Below are positions 1-5,823 of a stretch of 10,283 bases of DNA, in pieces; position 1 is the stretch's first letter; each line of letters begins with the position of its first letter. Made by a program: the position numbers and the translations under genes. The notes under the pieces were generated by a model. It searched no databases. It had not been told where the DNA came from and saw only the letters and a program-made list of their open reading frames with translations. Source of the DNA: Candidatus Cloacimonadota bacterium (GTDB taxonomy: Bacteria > Cloacimonadota > Cloacimonadia > Cloacimonadales > WRIO01); the NCBI GenBank assembly GCA_009782695.1, contig WRIO01000017.1:1-10283 (forward strand). Reading direction: 5' to 3'.

Positions 1-833
1 AACTAAAAAACATCACTTTCCCAGAGGGTTTTGCGGAAGTGAACAATGGTGTCTTTAATAGCTGTAAATCATTGTCCTCCATAAACCTGCCAGCGAGTGT
101 CACTATCATCGGTGAAAGTGCCTTTGCAGATTGTGACAGTTTGACAGAAATAAGGATACCCCCCAAGACGATAAAAATAAATGATTTTGCTTTCTCGAAT
201 TGTAAGAGGTTGCGAACAATCATACTCAATGACAATCTAAATAAAATAGGAAAAAATGCTTTTCAATACTGCACTTCTTTGCAGATGATCAGCATTCCAC
301 AGTCGATAGCACAGATAGGCGGAGGTGCATTTAAAGGCTGTAAAGAGCTAACCAAGCTAGAAGTCAACCCCAAAAATAGATATTATAGGTCAACCGGAAA
401 TGTTTTATTTACAAAGAATAAAAGCGAACTTTTGGTTTATCCTCCGAAATTACTAGCCGAATCTTATGAGATACCAGACAGTGTAATGCGTGTCTCTGAT
501 TACGCCTTTTTTGGCTGCCAAAACTTAAAATCTATCACTATCACAGATAGTTTAGTCGAACTGGGGGAAGGAGCTTTTTATGACTGCCAAAACATAGAGC
601 GGATAGAGATTTCTGACAGTGTGGTAAAGATAGAGGATATGTGCTTTCGGAATTGCACAAACCTAAAAGAAATAGTCGTCCCTGATACTGTGAAAGAAAT
701 CGGGTGGGGAATCTTTCGAGGCTGCTCATTTGGTATATGGAAAAATGAGAAATTTGAGTTAGTAGTGATATGCAGTGAAGGTTCTCCGATAGATAAATAC
801 TGCACCGAAAAAGGGATAAAAACAAAAAGATAG
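1..833 (+). CDS. BspA-like leucine-rich-repeat protein, 5'-truncated by the window edge
   Basis: The reading frame is open from base 3 to the TAG at 831-833 and contains no convincing start. The GTG at 39 lies inside a repeat unit, so the true start is upstream of the window. About nine units of roughly 23 residues are visible, with the pattern L-x-x-I-x-I/L-P-x-S-V-x-x-I-x-x-x-A-F-x-x-C, which matches the LRR_5/BspA family (Treponema pallidum-type LRR). One unit carries the usual longer insert (around FTKNKSELLVYPP). The C-terminus ends in the family-typical capping segment around SEGSPIDKYCTEKGIK. Such proteins are usually secreted or surface-exposed and mediate binding or adhesion. Signal peptide and anchoring cannot be judged because the N-terminus is missing. 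The stop lies one base before the next ATG, suggesting cotranscription with the permease gene. The family call is firm; the ligand is unknown. Confidence 0.9.
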   Translation, partial: LKNITFPEGFAEVNNGVFNSCKSLSSINLPASVTIIGESAFADCDSLTEIRIPPKTIKINDFAFSNCKRLRTIILNDNLNKIGKNAFQYCTSLQMISIPQSIAQIGGGAFKGCKELTKLEVNPKNRYYRSTGNVLFTKNKSELLVYPPKLLAESYEIPDSVMRVSDYAFFGCQNLKSITITDSLVELGEGAFYDCQNIERIEISDSVVKIEDMCFRNCTNLKEIVVPDTVKEIGWGIFRGCSFGIWKNEKFELVVICSEGSPIDKYCTEKGIKTKR

Positions 834-834
834 G

Positions 835-2124
835 ATGTTCACTTATGCCATTTCCCTACTTGCCTGCGGTGGCACAGTGATACTGGCTCTGCTCAAACCA
901 CAGGTGAGGATCAGAGATTATGATTTAAGTATCTTTTATCTGCCTGCCTTGTTGGGGGCTATAGCATTACTCTTTTGGGGGGCTATGCCCTGCTCGGAAG
1001 TATTAGGCGAGTTAACGGCTAAATCCGATATAAATCCTTTAAAAATACTTGCTTTATTTTTGTCTATGACGCTACTGTCGATTTATTTAGACAATTTGGG
1101 CTTTTTCAGATACCTAGCAAACATAGCTGTGCAGCACTGTGGTGGCAGTCAACTGAGGCTCTTTGCCATACTTTATGCTATGGTGTCCATCCTCACGATT
1201 TTTACCTCAAATGATGTGATTATCCTCACATTCACCCCTTTTATTTGTTATTTTGCAAAAAACACGAGCATAAATCCTATCCCATATTTAGTAGCAGAAT
1301 TTGTGGCAGCAAACACTGCGAGTATGTTCTTGATAATAGGAAACCCCACGAATATCTATATTGCTACTATGGCAGGGATAGACTTCTTCAGCTATGTCAA
1401 AGTCATGGCTATACCTGTTACTTTCGCTATATTCTCTGCGTTTTTAGTATTATACCTGCTATTTCGTAAATCCTTACAAACAGAAATAAAGGTGGCTGCA
1501 GAAAATGTAGTTATAGAGCAAAAATTGTTGCTTGTTTATGGATTAGTGGTGCTAGCTATATGCACTATACTGCTGTCTATCTCGGGTTTTATACAAGTGC
1601 AAATGTGGAAGATTTCTGTGGTCAGCCTGGTCGCATTGCTTTTTGGGATACTAGCTATATCGGCAGTAAAGCATAGAAAACCTACAGAACTGCTCCACAC
1701 ACTTTACAGAACGCCGTGGGAGGTGATCCCATTGGTTATATCTATGTTTATTATAGTCATATCATTAGAAAATAGTGGTTTTACCTTAAAAGTAGCTTCT
1801 TTTTTAAATTCGGGCAATACCTTATTCACTTATGGGGTAGGCTCGACCTTGTGTGCGAATTTGATAAACAATATCCCCATGAGTGTGCTATTTTCAGCTG
1901 TGCTTTCTGGGTCTGCTGATATGACAGCTATTTATGCCTCGATCATAGGCTCAAACATAGGTGCATATCTGACCCCTATTGGGGCGTTGGCAGGGGTGAT
2001 GTGGTTAGGAATTTTACGAACGAAAAACATAGATTTTACATTTAGTAAATTTGTGGGAGATGGGCTATGCGTGGCGACACCTACGCTGATGGTGACACTA
2101 CTGATGCTGCGGATAGTTATGTGA
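835..2124 (+). CDS. ArsB/SLC13-type anion permease (ArsB-like)
   Basis: A 429-residue polytopic inner-membrane protein with about 10-12 hydrophobic segments, the length I recall for classical ArsB. Two related halves each carry a conserved signature. The first has SNDVIILTFTPF followed by ANTASMFLIIGNPTN. The second has NLINNIPMSVL followed by IIGSNIGAYLTPIGALAGVMWL. The segment TPWEVIPLVISMFIIVISLENSGFT also matches ArsB by recall. ArsB exports arsenite and antimonite, but the wider ion-transporter clan also moves Na+/H+ or other anions. No arsR, arsA or arsC is visible here, so the substrate is an inference. ATG 835 follows the preceding TAG by one base with only a weak Shine-Dalgarno (AGATAGG), which points to translational coupling with the LRR gene. 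Membrane-transporter identity is strong; arsenite specificity is moderate to weak. Confidence 0.87.
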   Translation: MFTYAISLLACGGTVILALLKPQVRIRDYDLSIFYLPALLGAIALLFWGAMPCSEVLGELTAKSDINPLKILALFLSMTLLSIYLDNLGFFRYLANIAVQHCGGSQLRLFAILYAMVSILTIFTSNDVIILTFTPFICYFAKNTSINPIPYLVAEFVAANTASMFLIIGNPTNIYIATMAGIDFFSYVKVMAIPVTFAIFSAFLVLYLLFRKSLQTEIKVAAENVVIEQKLLLVYGLVVLAICTILLSISGFIQVQMWKISVVSLVALLFGILAISAVKHRKPTELLHTLYRTPWEVIPLVISMFIIVISLENSGFTLKVASFLNSGNTLFTYGVGSTLCANLINNIPMSVLFSAVLSGSADMTAIYASIIGSNIGAYLTPIGALAGVMWLGILRTKNIDFTFSKFVGDGLCVATPTLMVTLLMLRIVM

Positions 2125-2168
2125 CTATAAAAATATCCTAAAAAACAAAAAGGAGCATAAAAATAGAT

Positions 2169-2912
2169 ATGAGTTTATTAGACATGGATTCAAGTAAAGG
2201 ATATACAGATATTCTTCTAGAATTTTTAGAGATGCCTCATATAGCATTGCCGGTGCTAGAGAAGTTCAGTAATGAGTTTAAAGTAAATATATATGAGGGC
2301 AAGGGTGACAGCGAAAGGTTTGTGTATATACCTCCGACCAGAAAGGAAAATAATGTAGTTCTGGTTGCTCATGCCGATGTGGTGGGTATGGAGACAGATA
2401 CGAAAACAGCTCTAGTAGTGACTGAGAAGGAGATACGAAACAGAGATAGGAATGCTATATTGGGTGCTGATGACCGTGCTGGTTGCGCTATGGCTTATAT
2501 TTTGCACAAGGCTTTGGGTCATGCAGTGGTGATCACTGATGGTGAGGAGCATGGTCAGATAGGAGCAAACTATATGAAAAATGAGTGCAAAGAGATATTT
2601 GACGAGATAAACAATTTTCAGTTTATGGTGGAGTTTGACAGGATGAATGCAAAGGACTTTAAGTGTTACAAAGTAGGAACACCAGAATTTAAAAAATATA
2701 TAAAAAAAGAGACAAAATATATCGATGCTGGAGAGTCCTCTTTTACAGATATTTGCACATTAGCAGACAAAATCTGTGGAGTAAACCTTTCTGTCGGGTA
2801 TTATGCACAGCATACTTTTGCTGAAAAAATAGTGATAGATGAATGGTTGAATACCTTGCGAGTGAGTATGGAATGGCTAAAAAAGACAGATTTGCCGAAG
2901 TTTAGTAGATGA
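2169..2912 (+). CDS. Small M20/M28-like zinc peptidase (hydrolase fold)
   Basis: The 247-residue product carries the spaced metal ligands of co-catalytic zinc exopeptidases: HAD (His68, Asp70), GADDRAG (Asp101, the bridging ligand, in the PepT-like motif), DGEE (Glu126/Glu127, general base and ligand), EFD (Asp157) and a late QHTFAE (His215). The order His-Asp-Glu-Asp-His fits the M20/M28/M42 clan. No signal peptide is seen, so a cytoplasmic role such as di- or tripeptide or amide hydrolysis is likely. At 247 residues it is much shorter than most M20 enzymes (about 370-450) and has no room for the dimerisation/lid domain. ATG 2169 is preceded by AAGGAG at 2150-2155 with a rather long gap of 13 bases. 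It sits 44 bases after the permease. The substrate cannot be told. Confidence 0.8.
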   Translation: MSLLDMDSSKGYTDILLEFLEMPHIALPVLEKFSNEFKVNIYEGKGDSERFVYIPPTRKENNVVLVAHADVVGMETDTKTALVVTEKEIRNRDRNAILGADDRAGCAMAYILHKALGHAVVITDGEEHGQIGANYMKNECKEIFDEINNFQFMVEFDRMNAKDFKCYKVGTPEFKKYIKKETKYIDAGESSFTDICTLADKICGVNLSVGYYAQHTFAEKIVIDEWLNTLRVSMEWLKKTDLPKFSR

Positions 2913-2918
2913 TATAAT
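2892..2918 (+). promoter_or_regulatory. Possible sigma-70 promoter for the RyR-domain gene
   Basis: A perfect TATAAT lies at 2913-2918, right after the peptidase stop. TTGCCG at 2892-2897 (4 of 6 matches to TTGACA) lies 15 bases upstream, shorter than the ideal 17. It would start transcription near 2925, about 29 bases before ATG 2954. The region is AT-rich, so chance is a real alternative. Confidence 0.35.
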
Positions 2919-2953
2919 AGCTTTTATACAATACAATACCACTGGAGAAAAAA

Positions 2954-3244
2954 ATGTACACACCGAAACCGATATCCACAAATGATATAAATCTCAGCCC
3001 TGAGATACTGGCTTTATGCGAGACATTAGCGAAAAACACCCATGATGTGTGGGCGGTTGGCAGGATAAAAGAAGGTTGGAGCTATGGTGCTACTAGGGAC
3101 GACGCAAATAAAAAGCACCCTTGTTTAGTGCCTTATGAAGAGCTGTCTGATTCTGAAAAAGAATACGACCGAAACACAGCTATGGAGACACTGAAAGTGA
3201 TAGTAAGTCTGGGGTATGAGATAGCTTGTAAAATTAGAAATTAG
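2954..3244 (+). CDS. RyR-domain protein (single-domain)
   Basis: A 96-residue protein that is almost entirely one RyR domain (Pfam RyR, the repeat first known from ryanodine receptors). It starts with YTPKPI, followed by the core motif HDVWAVGRIKEGWSYG at about residues 30-45 and HPCLVPYEELSDSEKEYDR near residues 56-74, then a helix ending near LGYEI. Bacterial and phage RyR proteins are common. They have been proposed to bind nucleotide-derived ligands in prokaryotic conflict systems, but a function here is unproven. GGAG at 2944-2947 is a good ribosome site, six bases before ATG. The last codons (KIRN and TAG) are formed by the AAATTAG repeat of the adjacent inverted-repeat element, so the original C-terminus may have been replaced. 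The domain call is secure; the role is unknown. Confidence 0.9.
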   Translation: MYTPKPISTNDINLSPEILALCETLAKNTHDVWAVGRIKEGWSYGATRDDANKKHPCLVPYEELSDSEKEYDRNTAMETLKVIVSLGYEIACKIRN

Positions 3245-3268
3245 AATTAAGGTGTGCTCCGCACGGAT
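3230..3268 (+). repeat. Left terminal inverted repeat
   Basis: Iterated AAATTAGAAATTAG followed by GTGTGCTCCGCACGGAT (3252-3268). It pairs with the right arm at 3609-3655. It overlaps the last five codons of the RyR gene. Confidence 0.7.
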
Positions 3269-3345
3269 ATACCTGCTTCGCAGAAGTTACAACCACCTTC
3301 GGCGGAGTTACTAGTGGTGGTGTCCTGCAGACTATAAATATTATA

Positions 3346-3400
3346 CTGGGTTCTTCACTTCGTTCAGAATGACGGTAAGAGGTTGCAGGGGTGTTCCCTA
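3346..3400. repeat. 55-bp direct repeat, copy 1 (GTCATTCTGA-type intergenic repeat)
   Basis: Matches 3421-3475 at 49 of 55 positions by my alignment. Both contain TTCAGAATGACGG-like sequence (or its close variant) and end in GGGTGTTCCCTA. The reverse complement holds the widespread CGTCATTCTGA..GAAG..GAA intergenic repeat motif known from many bacterial genomes. Confidence 0.75.
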
Positions 3401-3420
3401 CTAAAATTTGATGGGAATAT

Positions 3421-3475
3421 CTGGATTCTTCAATTCGCTCAGAATGACGGAAAGAGTTTGCAAGGGTGTTCCCTA
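3421..3475. repeat. 55-bp direct repeat, copy 2
   Basis: Second copy, 75 bases downstream of the first with six substitutions and no gaps. The repeat lies in the interior of the inverted-repeat element. Confidence 0.75.
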
Positions 3476-3608
3476 TGAAAAATAATGGGCTTGCGGAAGG
3501 CTTGGGGATAAAATGATGTGGATGATATGTCTGCTCCACAGAAGGTGGAACGATGTGTTTATATTAACTTTCAAGGAGCGAAGCTCCTCAACTGCACGAA
3601 GTGCTTTC

Positions 3609-3655
3609 ATCCGTGCGTAGCACACGGCATTTCTAATTTCTAATTTCTAATTTAC
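3609..3655 (-). repeat. Right terminal inverted repeat
   Basis: Read on the minus strand it starts GTAAATTAGAAATTAG, continues with two more AAATTAG-type units, and ends GTGTGCTACGCACGGAT. That mirrors the left arm, with a single mismatch in the last 17 bases. Confidence 0.7.
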
Positions 3656-3658
3656 CTT

Positions 3659-3725
3659 GTCGCCTTCCCTTCCCTGGGAAAACCGCTATTAGCGGCAAGA
3701 ATCCTTTCTTTAGCTTTTAGGCGAC
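3659..3725 (-). other. Four-way-junction RNA fold directly behind fliW
   Basis: Four helices can form without overlap. The outer stem is GTCGCCT 3659-3665 with AGGCGAC 3719-3725 (7 bp). The inner stems are 3666-3669/3676-3679 (4 bp), 3683-3687/3691-3695 (5 bp) and 3697-3701/3706-3710 (5 bp). It begins one base after the fliW stop. Read in the fliW sense, two of the three loops are AGGA and AGGGAA, the GGA-in-loop pattern recognised by CsrA. It is not a tRNA: there is no 7-base anticodon loop and no T-loop. The fold is drawn by eye; expression and stability are unknown. Confidence 0.4.
3679..3696 (-). terminator. Weak intrinsic terminator candidate for the flagellar operon
   Basis: In the fliW sense, the hairpin CCGCT-AAT-AGCGG is followed directly by TTTT. 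The stem is short (5 bp plus a possible G-U pair) and the T-run is only four. It lies about 30 bases after the fliW stop, the right place for an operon end, but it may instead be one arm of the larger fold. Confidence 0.3.
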
Positions 3726-3726
3726 G

Positions 3727-4173
3727 TTAGATAGCTTGCTTTAGGAGGTCATCGGGCAGCAGACGGAACTTGATATCGTAGTCTGGATTGTCGATGATAA
3801 GTTGTTTTGCAAGTCTTGTTTTGGCATTGATGAGGATAGGACCTTTTAGGTTTCCGGTCATCAAAGCAGGTTCTGTGGGAACAGTAACGATGATCAGGAC
3901 GATAGCGTCTGTTGCTTCATCGATTTCGATATCTGCCAGATCATTCTTCCATGCGTCGACAGAGTAGCCTGGATAAAACAAGCTAGGGTCTGTGATCACA
4001 AAAGAAATAGCAGGCTCTTCGACCGATTGCAACCATTTGAGGGGCGAGTTTTCGTCCACATCGATGATAGCGTATTTTTTGTAGTTTGGGAATCCCAAGA
4101 TCCCAGTGGGGAAAGTGATAAATGTATCTTCATTTAATTCAATTTCGCCGAAGTTTGAAGTCTTTACTTTCAT
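3727..4173 (-). CDS. fliW: Flagellar assembly factor FliW
   Basis: A 148-residue protein with the FliW hallmarks: N-terminal MKVKTSNFGEIEL, the signature FPTGILGFPNYKKYAIID at about residues 21-38, and a C-terminal half with VPTEPALMTGNLKGPILIN. FliW binds flagellin or, when flagellin is exported, is released to bind CsrA and relieve its translational repression of flagellin mRNA. It also acts as a flagellin chaperone-like factor. It is the last gene of the operon, 35 bases behind flgL, with AGGAG seven bases before ATG. Its partner csrA lies two genes upstream in the same transcript, which supports the FliW-CsrA switch in this organism. Length is normal for the family. Confidence 0.96.
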   Translation of the reverse strand: MKVKTSNFGEIELNEDTFITFPTGILGFPNYKKYAIIDVDENSPLKWLQSVEEPAISFVITDPSLFYPGYSVDAWKNDLADIEIDEATDAIVLIIVTVPTEPALMTGNLKGPILINAKTRLAKQLIIDNPDYDIKFRLLPDDLLKQAI

Positions 4174-4208
4174 TTTTCTTCTCCTTATATTTATAATTTA
4201 TTATTTAT

Positions 4209-5396
4209 TTACAAGTAGTTCATCAGGCTGACTGGGAACACCTTCCCGAGTGCTGATATAGACGAATTCAAGGCGTTTTCTGCCATACCGAACATGGTGA
4301 GGACATCGACCACATCGACCTTTTCTATGCCTTGGATACTATCTAGGACGTTCTCTTTTAGCGAGGTTAGGTTGCTTTTGGTTATCTCTAACCTATTCAG
4401 CTCCAATCCCATAGAAGTGACCATAGTTTGCATATCGGTTTGCAATTTGTTGAAGTGTCCCAGAGCTTCTTGTATCTCTAATCCATTTCCGTGTTCACAT
4501 GCGTTTTTTAGCTGATAAAGTTTATCAAAAAACAGGGTATCTTCGAAAAGGCTCTGCCCGGTGACATTGGTCAGGACACGGCTATACATATTGTTGTTGA
4601 ACTCTATCGGATCTGAGTTACCCATATATTTCCCGCTAACTATCTGCAAGCGAAATTCGTCTCCTTCGCCTAATTTTTCTGGCTGGAATCTCATAGTGAG
4701 ACTTGTGTCATTGCCGTCGGAGTCAACTATATTGATAGTGAGGTTTGTCATCTCTTGGGGGTCGCTCCAGGTGAGCCCTCCGTCGCTGGAGATCTGATAC
4801 ATAGCAGGTGGGTCTAGATGTGAGGGGTCTGCAGCAAAACCTTCTCTGGTAAATCTCACGATAAATTCGGCTGTGCCTTCATACGAGCCTCCTGCCTCCA
4901 CTATATTATCATAAAGATTGTTTGTAGAGGCGAGTGGAGTAAGTATCTTTCCACCGAGAGAATAAGCTTGATTTTCACCGAGTGTCCCTGCGAAAAGGTA
5001 TCTGTCACGGACTTTGGTATTTGCATAGCCGATAGCTTCGTTTATCAGCTCTTGTATCTGGGCAGCAGCTATCTCTTTTTCGATGACGCTAGCCGTCTCT
5101 GTGGCGACACCTTCGGCTATTTCGCGGGCTCGTGACAGCAGGTCGTTTATATTATTTAACGTGCTATCAGCTTGACGCAGGTATTCCGAGGCGTCGCGGA
5201 TGTTCTTTTCATACTGCTCATAAGCTGTTGCATTGCCGTAATGCCGGATAGCAGTTGCCAGTCCGAGTGGGTCGTCTTGTGGCTTATTTATTCGGCGTTC
5301 GTTGGCTATCATTTCGTTGTATTTATGATATTCAGCCATATTTCTGCCCACTTGGTTTACCAGCCCTTGCATCATAGTGTTTGTAGTTACGCGCAT
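4209..5396 (-). CDS. flgL: Flagellar hook-associated protein 3 FlgL
   Basis: A 395-residue flagellin-fold protein. The N-terminal helical region (residues 1-135) has MRVTTNTMMQ and ANERRINKPQDDPLGLA, the flagellin/FlgL motif with Gln in place of the usual Ser before DDP, then VRDRYLFAGT. The C-terminal helix (about 335-395) has GLELNRLEITKSNL and ends near the terminus as in other FlgL proteins. The middle (about 140-290) is a variable, surface-exposed insert. FlgL joins FlgK to the filament and is exported by the flagellar type III apparatus with help from FlgN. AAGGAG lies seven bases upstream of the ATG. The gap to csrA is 20 bases, and a second AAGGA there overlaps the csrA stop. Clear assignment. 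Confidence 0.94.
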   Translation of the reverse strand: MRVTTNTMMQGLVNQVGRNMAEYHKYNEMIANERRINKPQDDPLGLATAIRHYGNATAYEQYEKNIRDASEYLRQADSTLNNINDLLSRAREIAEGVATETASVIEKEIAAAQIQELINEAIGYANTKVRDRYLFAGTLGENQAYSLGGKILTPLASTNNLYDNIVEAGGSYEGTAEFIVRFTREGFAADPSHLDPPAMYQISSDGGLTWSDPQEMTNLTINIVDSDGNDTSLTMRFQPEKLGEGDEFRLQIVSGKYMGNSDPIEFNNNMYSRVLTNVTGQSLFEDTLFFDKLYQLKNACEHGNGLEIQEALGHFNKLQTDMQTMVTSMGLELNRLEITKSNLTSLKENVLDSIQGIEKVDVVDVLTMFGMAENALNSSISALGKVFPVSLMNYL

Positions 5397-5416
5397 TTTA
5401 CTACTCCTTTTTTTCC

Positions 5417-5668
5417 TTATGGATGTTTGCTGATTCGCTTACTGATCAACGCGTTCAAATCGATAAGCTGAGAATTTTCTATCACGGTATGTGAAGCTTC
5501 TTGGTTTTCGAGAAGTATCCTATCATATACTTCTTTACGATAAACGAGAGTGTCTTTTGGGGCTTTGATACCTACTCGGACAGAGCCTTTGGTGATCTCT
5601 GTGATCACTAATTCTATCTCGTCGCCTATACATATAGCTTCACCAGATTTTCGAGTTAATACTAACAT
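5417..5668 (-). CDS. csrA: Carbon storage regulator / translational regulator CsrA
   Basis: An 83-residue protein with the full CsrA signature: MLVLTRKSGEAICIGDEIEL, VRVGIKAPKD and VYRKEVYDRI. The RNA-contact residues Leu4, Arg6 and Arg44 are all present. CsrA dimers bind GGA motifs in hairpin loops, often over ribosome sites, and block translation. The tail beyond the roughly 55-residue core is long (about 28 residues, against about 10 in E. coli). Such C-terminal extensions carry FliW-binding surface in Bacillus. Its ATG overlaps the stop of a 53-residue upstream gene by seven bases. flgL follows after 20 bases. csrA most often neighbours fliW directly; here flgL separates the two. Confidence 0.97.
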   Translation of the reverse strand: MLVLTRKSGEAICIGDEIELVITEITKGSVRVGIKAPKDTLVYRKEVYDRILLENQEASHTVIENSQLIDLNALISKRISKHP

Positions 5669-5823
5669 AATTTACCTTCCCTGGTCCTTATTTGTTTTTC
5701 AGAAATCACCGGTTGCTTTGTGTCTAAATCGTATTGCAGATTATACAGCTTGTCGCTGTATGACAAAAGGAAATCGGAGATTTCTGCTTCTGTAATTTTT
5801 TTATCTTTTTCTTGCTTGATCAT
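5662..5823 (-). CDS. Small 53-residue protein of unknown function between flgK and csrA
   Basis: A complete 54-codon frame fills the otherwise empty gap between flgK and csrA. Its ATG shares ATGA with the flgK stop, and its TAG lies inside the csrA start region (ATGTTAG, seven-base overlap), a hallmark of translationally coupled genes. AGGG lies eight bases before its ATG, within flgK. The product begins MIKQEKDKKITEAEISDFLL, has a central YSDKLYNLQYDLD segment and ends GKLC. It has equal numbers of acidic and basic residues (10 each), no membrane segment and no signal peptide. The N-terminal half looks helical. I do not recognise the family. Its place suggests a role in junction-protein export or in tuning CsrA, or simply a coupling device; none is shown by sequence. 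Confidence 0.7.
   Translation of the reverse strand: MIKQEKDKKITEAEISDFLLSYSDKLYNLQYDLDTKQPVISEKQIRTREGKLC
5669..5690 (-). promoter_or_regulatory. csrA leader with two GGA motifs over the ribosome site (possible autoregulation)
   Basis: In the csrA sense the 22 bases before ATG contain AAGGA (5685-5689) and AGGGA (5678-5682). The second forms the Shine-Dalgarno (GGGAAGG) and could sit in the loop of a small ACC/GGT hairpin. Paired ANGGA sites, one over the ribosome site, are the usual layout of CsrA-repressed leaders. Any purine-rich ribosome site resembles this, so the call is tentative. Confidence 0.35.

Larger units (their letters stand above)
3230..3655. mobile_element. MITE-like non-coding element with long terminal inverted repeats
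   Basis: The left end (3230-3268) and the reverse complement of the right end (3609-3655) share an AAATTAGAAATTAG repeat block followed by GTGTGCTNCGCACGGAT, which matches at 16 of 17 positions. The right end has one extra AAATTAG unit. The pentamer CTTGT flanks both ends directly (3225-3229 and 3656-3660) and may be a target-site duplication. The interior has no credible gene. It contains short hairpins with 3-base loops and a 55-bp direct repeat. An open frame on the minus strand (3234-3539) spells SERSEE-like repeats and is a by-product of the repeat. A related sequence begins at 10168. The element could be a non-autonomous transposon or a folded intergenic repeat; no transposase is seen. 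Confidence 0.65.

Noticed and set aside
39..41. GTG as the true start of the LRR gene
   Set aside because: The same frame continues upstream to base 3 with a good repeat unit (ITFPEGF..), and no ribosome site precedes the GTG.
3234..3539. 101-codon open frame on the minus strand
   Set aside because: Its product is mostly translation of the 55-bp intergenic repeats (HSERIEES/HSERSEEPS). It has no ribosome site and overlaps the inverted-repeat element.
3230..3655. CRISPR array
   Set aside because: The repeats are two direct copies plus mirrored hairpins. There are no regularly spaced identical repeats with unique spacers.
3659..3725. tRNA gene or integron attC site
   Set aside because: The fold has a 7-bp outer stem, but it lacks a 7-base anticodon loop, a TTC-purine T-loop and CCA. 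GTTAGAT at 3726-3732 resembles an attC core, but the matching inverse core is missing on the other side.
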